Shown: piece by piece, positions 58,917 to 64,000 of the stretch
Numbering within the stretch: the stretch's first letter is position 1
Layout of the letters: each line of letters starts with the position of its first letter
Source of the DNA: Gemmatimonadaceae bacterium
Lineage (GTDB): Bacteria; Gemmatimonadota; Gemmatimonadetes; Gemmatimonadales; Gemmatimonadaceae
DNA length: 64,000 nucleotides
Assembly (NCBI GenBank): GCA_037721215.1
Contig: JBBJNV010000015.1
Coordinates: forward strand, 35,001-99,000
Direction of reading: 5' to 3'
Position numbers and translations under genes: made by a program
Notes under the pieces: model-generated
Databases searched by the model: none
Seen by the model: the letters and a program-made list of their open reading frames with translations, nothing else
Told to the model about the DNA's origin: nothing

Positions 58917-61820
58917 ATGCAAGGAATGATGGTGGCAGCGCTTGCCGCGATTATGGTTCTGACCCCGGCAGCAGGCGTTGCGCAGGCCGATTCGGCAACG
59001 CTTTATGTGTTCAGTGACACCACGGGTGCCCGGATCGAGTTGTCGGTGCCCGCCGCCCGGCGACTTGCTGGCGCGACAGTTCGCGGAACCGTGACAGACG
59101 CGAGCGATTCGACTACGCTATGGTCGGGCAACCTTGGAACGCTAGGCGTGGGCCGCGACGGTCAGGGAACTCTCAAGGGGCGCGTGAGTGGTGTCAAGCC
59201 CAAACTCTGGAGCCCACAATCACCGGCCCTTTATCATCTGATCGTCAGCGCTGGAACGGGGGAACAGCGTTTCACGCAGCGCGTTCGTTTCGGATTCCGG
59301 ACGATGAGCACGCGGGAGGGCCGACTGTTGCTCAATGGCCGGCCCGTGTATCTGCGTGGCAACGCTATCAATCCGCCCGAGCGAAACGTCCCTGACTCGC
59401 TCGAGGAAAATCGCCGTTTCGTGGAGCCGTATGTCAGGTACCTCAAAAGCATCGGGGTGAACATTATCCGGCTTACACGGCATTCCCAGGTGTGGTTCGA
59501 TGTCGCCGACGAGCTGGGGATGATGCTGTTTCAGGGAAACTATGGAACTCCACAGGGTGGCAAGCCAACGGCGGCGCCGCCGCGTCCGTTCCGGCAGAGC
59601 CTGGAGTGGTACAAGCGCGACGTGATCGGTCCGCTGGTGAATCATCCCAGCGCGGCGATCTATGTGCTCACCAACGAGCAGGCTGACGCAGAAATTCCCT
59701 ACCTCAAGGACGGCGCGGCGGGGATCAATGCGTTCCTGACGATGGCGTACGATTCGCTGCGCGCATGGGATGATACGCGGCTGTACATCGCAAACGCCGG
59801 CTACGGCTTCGGGCGGGCAGGCGACATCTGCGATCTGCACCGTTACTGGGGCTGGTACTACAACAGCTTCCTCAGTTTCTACACAATGCGGGACCCGAAT
59901 GTCTGTTGGCGGTCGAAAAAGGTGCAGCCGATGACGATGACCGAGCTGGTTGGGAACTACACCGGCGTTGACGGTCGGTACAATCTCGTGCCCAACACCA
60001 AACAGCCGGACTCGCAACTCAACTGGACGGGGCACGCGCCGAGCGAACAACAGGCGCCGCGGGCGCTGGGTTATCAGGCGTGGATGGCCAAGCAGGCGAT
60101 CGAGATCATGCGTCGCACTCGCCAACAGAACCCCAATCTCGCCGGCGTCACGCCATTCACGATTCTGTTTCACAACTGGTGGGGAATCAGCCGCTTCGAG
60201 GACATGAAGCCAAAACCGATAGCGCGCCAGTATGCAGTGTCGTTTCAGCCAGTGCTGCTGAGCTGGGAGCTTTGGACGCAGCAGGTCTATGCGGGCAGCA
60301 CGATACGGCCGGTCGTTCATGTCGTAAATGATGCCGATGACGGAGCCGATCTCGCGGGCCTTAGTCTCGAATACACGATTACTGGCCCCGACAGCGTAAT
60401 CCGGTTTCGTGGGCGTGTCGCGTTACCAGACGTTGCTTACTACGCCGCCCGCAGCACGCCGCTTCCGATAACGCTACCCGGCCAGCTTCCAACGGCGACC
60501 TACCAGCTGTCGGGCCGGTTGATCAGCGGAGCGGATACGATCTCGCGAAACGACGTTCCGATTTTCATCGCGGCGCGGTTGTGGTCGCGTGGTTCGAACA
60601 TGAAAACCCGTCACATTGCGATGTACGATCCGGCGGGCCTCTCGGCGAGAGCATTCGAAAAAGCCGGCTTCGCTGTGCGGCGGGTGCAGTCGATCTCACA
60701 GCTTTCGTTCCGCGATTTGTTCGTTGTCGGAGCAGACGCGTGGGATGAGACGCTCCGCCGCGACACTGCCGGCATTCGCAGGTTCGTCTCCGGGGGCGGG
60801 AGAGCTCTGATTCTTCACCAGAAAGCCGAACGCTTCGATGGCTCGTGGTTGCCGGCGCCAGTGCGCGTGCAGGCCGGGCAACTCGACCATTCGCTCGTTT
60901 TCCCGGGAGGCCGCCCTTTTCGCGAGGGAATGGCTGTTAATCCGGAACGACCGGGACACCAGATCTTCGCGGGGATCGATCGGGATCGACTTTTCCTCTG
61001 GTCCGATTTCACCAGTTGGAACGAAACGCGACCCGGGGTGCCGCAGGTCTACCCGGTAACGCGCGGATTCGTGCTCACCGACCCAAAGTCGATCAGTAGA
61101 GCAGCTATCCTCGCAAATTACGATCACGGTCTCGAGGGGGTCGCGCTGGCCGAGTTGTTCGATGGGCGCGGTTCGGTATTGATGACCGGTTTTGATATTG
61201 TAAATCGGCTCGGGCTCGATCCAGTCGCTGACAGGATGCTGAGCAACATCGTGACGCACATGACATCGGCGCAGGGACACGACGCGGTGCCTCGTATCGA
61301 CACGAAAATCGTATGGGGCGACTACGCCTCCGAACGTGGCATTTTGACGGGGATTTACAGCGGGCTGCTCCTGAATACTGTTCCTGTCGTTCCGAAGGAG
61401 CTCGCCTCGCGGTATCCCCTCACCCTGGATGCGGAAGGCAATACACTGGCCGGAGGCGCCGGCGGCTGGAATACGAAGCCGGCAATTCAATATGTGCCCA
61501 GGGGCCGGCGTGTTTTTGGGCCGTACACATTCACCTCCGGCGGGTCGGTGCAACTGCCAAAAGGCTCGTCACCCAGAGGCGAAGGACGTTTCTGGATTCG
61601 CGTACCCGCCAGCCGCAGAACAATGCTCACGACCGTGTCGAATCCCGCGGACAAGGCCCTTCAGATGGAGATCGAAGCAAATGGATCCGCGCGAGCATCA
61701 ACGATTCCGCCAGGTGGAACAGCACTCATCGAGACACCGATTACCGGTGGCGTTACGCCGATAGCGCTGGTCTTCCGCGGCGACCGGAAACTCGTGCTGC
61801 TCGAGACAGACTTCCGTTGA
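58917..61820 (+). CDS. Divergent GH2-like protein with amidotransferase-like domain
   Basis: About 967 residues (ATG 58917; GTG 58914 is adjacent, with GAGGAAG upstream). A signal peptide is followed by a shortened beta-sandwich (VKPKLWSPQSPALYHLIVS), then a GH2-type barrel: LLLNGRPVYLRGNAINPPER, SIGVNIIRLTRHSQVWFDVA, acid/base Glu254 in VLTNEQAD and nucleophile candidate Glu343 in TMTELVGNYTG. The first GH2 jelly-roll is mostly missing. Residues ~560-800 look like a class I amidotransferase-like fold (FVSGGGRALILHQKAERFDG, FLWSDFTSWNE), as in beta-galactosidase trimerisation domains. The next gene starts inside its stop (TTGA). Confidence 0.72.
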   Translation: MQGMMVAALAAIMVLTPAAGVAQADSATLYVFSDTTGARIELSVPAARRLAGATVRGTVTDASDSTTLWSGNLGTLGVGRDGQGTLKGRVSGVKPKLWSPQSPALYHLIVSAGTGEQRFTQRVRFGFRTMSTREGRLLLNGRPVYLRGNAINPPERNVPDSLEENRRFVEPYVRYLKSIGVNIIRLTRHSQVWFDVADELGMMLFQGNYGTPQGGKPTAAPPRPFRQSLEWYKRDVIGPLVNHPSAAIYVLTNEQADAEIPYLKDGAAGINAFLTMAYDSLRAWDDTRLYIANAGYGFGRAGDICDLHRYWGWYYNSFLSFYTMRDPNVCWRSKKVQPMTMTELVGNYTGVDGRYNLVPNTKQPDSQLNWTGHAPSEQQAPRALGYQAWMAKQAIEIMRRTRQQNPNLAGVTPFTILFHNWWGISRFEDMKPKPIARQYAVSFQPVLLSWELWTQQVYAGSTIRPVVHVVNDADDGADLAGLSLEYTITGPDSVIRFRGRVALPDVAYYAARSTPLPITLPGQLPTATYQLSGRLISGADTISRNDVPIFIAARLWSRGSNMKTRHIAMYDPAGLSARAFEKAGFAVRRVQSISQLSFRDLFVVGADAWDETLRRDTAGIRRFVSGGGRALILHQKAERFDGSWLPAPVRVQAGQLDHSLVFPGGRPFREGMAVNPERPGHQIFAGIDRDRLFLWSDFTSWNETRPGVPQVYPVTRGFVLTDPKSISRAAILANYDHGLEGVALAELFDGRGSVLMTGFDIVNRLGLDPVADRMLSNIVTHMTSAQGHDAVPRIDTKIVWGDYASERGILTGIYSGLLLNTVPVVPKELASRYPLTLDAEGNTLAGGAGGWNTKPAIQYVPRGRRVFGPYTFTSGGSVQLPKGSSPRGEGRFWIRVPASRRTMLTTVSNPADKALQMEIEANGSARASTIPPGGTALIETPITGGVTPIALVFRGDRKLVLLETDFR

Positions 61821-62632
61821 AGTCTACCTCGTTCGATCTCACCGGGCGGGTTGCTGTGGTCACCGGCGGCTATGGTGTTCTCGGAGGATCCATGGCCGAT
61901 GCAATGGCGGAGGCGGGGGCGAAGGTCGCGGTTCTCGGGCGGCGCAGTGATGAGGCCGGGAAGAAGGTCGAAGCGCTGAAAGCTTCCGGTGCGGAAGCAA
62001 TGGTGCTCGAGGCGAACGTGCTCGACGTGGACGGGCTCCGCGCCGCTCGCGACCGGGTTGTGAAGGCGTGGGGGTCGGTTGATATCCTGATCAATGCGGC
62101 CGGGGGCAACGTGCCGCGCTCGCGCACGGACACGGTTTCTGTGTTCGACGTTCCGGTCGATGCGTTCGATGAAGTTCTCGCGCTCAACCTCCACGGGACT
62201 GTAAATCCATCGCTCGTGTTCGGCGAAACGATGAGCAGACAGAAACGAGGTGTGATTATCAACATTTCATCAATGGCTGCCCAGCGGGCGATGAGTGGGG
62301 TGCCTGGATATTCTATCGCCAAAGCCGGGGTTGAGAACTTCACTCGCTGGATGGCGATGGAAATGGCGAGGAAGTACGGCGATGGAATCAGAGTGAACGC
62401 AATCGCGCCGGGATTCTTCATCACCACGCAGAATCGCAGCGTGCTGCTACATCCCGATGGTACTCCAACACCTCGCGCGAAAGCCGTGCTCGCGCAGACT
62501 CCGATGGGACGCTTCGGAAATCCCGGCGAGCTCAACGGCGCAGTTCAATGGCTTTGTAGCGATGCGGCATCCTTTGTAACCGGGACTGTAATGCCGGTCG
62601 ATGGTGGCTTCAGCATCTTCAGCGGCATCTGA
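61817..62632 (+). CDS. SDR oxidoreductase, probable D-mannonate oxidoreductase
   Basis: 271 residues from TTG 61817, which overlaps the previous stop as TTGA. The Rossmann loop is VTGGYGVLGGSMADAMAE, NAAG is in LINAAGGNVPRSRTD, and the active site has Ser in ISSMAAQRAMSGVPG with YSIAKAG. After the fifth strand comes VNAIAPGFFITTQNRSVL, a pattern I associate with SDR-type fructuronate reductases found beside uxuA in Bacteroidota-like loci. It would interconvert D-fructuronate and D-mannonate, feeding the mannonate dehydratase encoded 34 bases downstream. The specific substrate is inferred from context. Confidence 0.82.
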   Translation: MKSTSFDLTGRVAVVTGGYGVLGGSMADAMAEAGAKVAVLGRRSDEAGKKVEALKASGAEAMVLEANVLDVDGLRAARDRVVKAWGSVDILINAAGGNVPRSRTDTVSVFDVPVDAFDEVLALNLHGTVNPSLVFGETMSRQKRGVIINISSMAAQRAMSGVPGYSIAKAGVENFTRWMAMEMARKYGDGIRVNAIAPGFFITTQNRSVLLHPDGTPTPRAKAVLAQTPMGRFGNPGELNGAVQWLCSDAASFVTGTVMPVDGGFSIFSGI

Positions 62633-62666
62633 GCGGCGCCGCCGGAAACCTTTCTCAACTCACGTC

Positions 62667-63761
62667 ATGAATCTCGGGCTTGGACTTTACCGAAGTCTGC
62701 TTACGGAAAGCAATTTCCAGTTCGCCAAACAGGCAGGTGTCACGCATCTCGTGGTGCACCTGGTCGATTACTTCAAAGGTGCCAGTCCGACGCTGACGAG
62801 TGGCGAACCGAACATGGGCTGGGGCGTCACGCAGAACCAGCATCGTCCGTGGACGTACGATGAGCTGATCGCGTTGAGAAAGGTGATCGAATCGAACGGG
62901 CTCAAATGTGAAGCAATCGAGAATTTCGATCCCTCGCACTGGCACGATGTTCTGCTGGATGGTCCCCGGAAACTGGTGCAGATGGAGCAGCTCAAGCGGA
63001 CCATCCAGGCGGTGGGCCGTGCAGGCATTCCGATAATGGGATACAACTTCAGTATTGCCGGAGTGTGGGGCTGGACCAAGGCCCCTGTCGGACGCGGGAA
63101 TGCGATGGCGATCTGCTACGACGAATCGCAGATCGATAAGCAGACGCCGATTCCCAATGGTATGGCGTGGAACATGGTGTATGACCCGGAGGCGGGGGCG
63201 GGAAGCGTGGCGCCAGTGTCGTCGGAAGAACTGTGGCAGCGCTTCGAATGGTTCCTCTCGGAGATCATTCCTGTTGCGGAGGAATGCGGGGTGAGGCTCG
63301 CGCTGCATCCTGACGATCCACCGGCCGATGCGTTGAGAGGCGCAGCAAGGCTCGTCAACGAACCCGACAAGTATCAACGCGTGATCGATCTGGTGCCGAG
63401 CCCCTCCAACAACCTCGAGTTCTGTCTTGGGTCGCTGCAGGAAATGCGGAGTGGGGATGTCTACGACAGCATCAATCGGTACGGCCGACAGGGTAAAATC
63501 GCATACGTGCACTTCAGAAATGTTCGCGGCAAGGTTCCGCACTACCAGGAAGTGTTTGTTGACGAAGGAGATCTAGATATGATCCGCGTCGTGCAATGCC
63601 TGAGGACGGTCGGGTACGACGGCGTCATCATTCCCGATCACACGCCGGAGATGAGTTGTGGTGCGCCGTGGCACGCCGGCATGGCTTACGCCCTGGGCTA
63701 CATGCGTGCAGCGCTTCAGGCCGCCGACCGGTTTGCCCGAGAGGGATATGGCGTCAGTTGA
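62667..63761 (+). CDS. uxuA: Mannonate dehydratase
   Basis: 364 residues from ATG 62667; the frame extends to 62601 without support. It dehydrates D-mannonate to 2-keto-3-deoxygluconate with a divalent metal. UxuA features are GYNFSIAGVWGWTKAPVGRG, the metal region VRLALHPDDPPADALRGAAR, NLEFCLGSLQEMRSGDVYDS with the Cys ligand, IAYVHFRNVRGKVPHYQEVF and GVIIPDHTPEM. It overlaps the Eda start by 14 bases. It identifies the locus as hexuronate catabolism. Confidence 0.95.
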   Translation: MNLGLGLYRSLLTESNFQFAKQAGVTHLVVHLVDYFKGASPTLTSGEPNMGWGVTQNQHRPWTYDELIALRKVIESNGLKCEAIENFDPSHWHDVLLDGPRKLVQMEQLKRTIQAVGRAGIPIMGYNFSIAGVWGWTKAPVGRGNAMAICYDESQIDKQTPIPNGMAWNMVYDPEAGAGSVAPVSSEELWQRFEWFLSEIIPVAEECGVRLALHPDDPPADALRGAARLVNEPDKYQRVIDLVPSPSNNLEFCLGSLQEMRSGDVYDSINRYGRQGKIAYVHFRNVRGKVPHYQEVFVDEGDLDMIRVVQCLRTVGYDGVIIPDHTPEMSCGAPWHAGMAYALGYMRAALQAADRFAREGYGVS

Positions 63762-64000
63762 TGTAACTGCGACGCTCGAGTGCCTGCGCATCGTGCCGGT
63801 GATTACCATTTATGACCCGGGCCATGCTTCGCCACTCGCGGCCGCGCTTGAAGAAGGCGGTTTGCCCTGCGCCGAGATAACGCTCCGAACGCCGAAAGCG
63901 GTGGAGGCGTTGCGGCGCATTACTGGCGAGCACCCCGGGGTGCTCGCGGGTGCGGGCACGGTGCTCAACGTGCGTCAGGCGCGGGAGGCGTGCGATGCAG
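63748..64000 (+). CDS. eda: KDPG/KHG aldolase, N-terminal part
   Basis: The frame starts at ATG 63748 inside the uxuA tail, preceded by GAGGG, and runs off the window after 84 residues. It reads CLRIVPVITIYDPGHASPLA, with the family Arg-Val-Val-Pro-like strand, then LEEGGLPCAEITLRTPKAVE, containing the active-site Glu, and GVLAGAGTVLN before the edge. The Schiff-base lysine lies beyond the window. It would split 2-keto-3-deoxy-6-phosphogluconate to pyruvate and glyceraldehyde 3-phosphate, the end of the uronate route. Confidence 0.92.
   Translation, partial: MASVDVTATLECLRIVPVITIYDPGHASPLAAALEEGGLPCAEITLRTPKAVEALRRITGEHPGVLAGAGTVLNVRQAREACDA

Noticed and set aside
59220..60320. 366-aa minus-strand frame inside the second GH2-like gene
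   Set aside because: Antisense shadow with no domain pattern; the plus frame has signal peptide and catalytic motifs.

Overview
The window is high-GC bacterial chromosome, densely coding, with no phage, IS or CRISPR signal. SusC/SusD-type glycan uptake, lipoprotein and outer-membrane-barrel genes, LPS-type glycosyltransferase, SurA and an FtsEX-EnvC cluster indicate a diderm. The mix of Bacteroidota-like glycan genes with high GC and a Proteobacteria-like core best fits Gemmatimonadota; this is inference, since no rRNA is present.

Layout. 1-7.8 kb: tail of a lipid kinase gene, a secreted amidohydrolase, tRNA-Asn with promoter and terminator, an SDR, uvrA, two YeaQ/YmgE-type membrane proteins, a PP2C phosphatase and a small overlapping protein. 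7.8-12.3 kb: a tyrosine/homogentisate catabolic run (hppD, hmgA, acetoacetyl-CoA synthetase). 12.4-17.6 kb (minus): HD phosphohydrolase, ATP-dependent PEP carboxykinase and a malic enzyme-phosphotransacetylase fusion. 17.6-22.0 kb (minus): a metal (probably zinc) ABC transporter with an outer-membrane barrel and a small Cys/His-rich membrane protein. 22.1-33.6 kb (minus): a long tightly packed run that reads, in transcription order, lepA, GT9, ROK kinase, PfkB kinase, a STAS-HATPase protein, a STAS-winged-helix protein, an unknown 112-aa protein, a PLP trans-sulfuration enzyme, ftsE, ftsX, envC-like and nfo. 33.7-47.6 kb: an Arg/Glu/Pro-repeat secreted protein, then mfd, two parvulin-type PPIases (the second surA), pdxA, a convergent CNNM/CorC-like protein, a wrecked pilT, typA/bipA, an Asp-rich protein and a small barrel protein. 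47.7 kb: tRNA-Ile.

47.9-64.0 kb is the most interesting part. It is a plus-strand polysaccharide-utilisation locus: a FadR-type GntR regulator with a clear promoter and palindromic operator, a 952-aa secreted protein with clan GH-A-like catalytic glutamates that I cannot place in a known family, SusC, SusD, a GH2 enzyme with a malectin-like tail, and a second divergent GH2-like protein fused to a glutamine-amidotransferase-like domain. These are followed by an SDR (probably D-mannonate oxidoreductase), mannonate dehydratase UxuA and the start of KDPG aldolase Eda. The working model is that a uronic-acid-containing glycan is cut by three secreted enzymes and imported by SusCD. Its hexuronate would then pass through fructuronate, mannonate and KDG to KDPG. 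No uronate isomerase or KDG kinase is inside the window, so the route is incomplete here.
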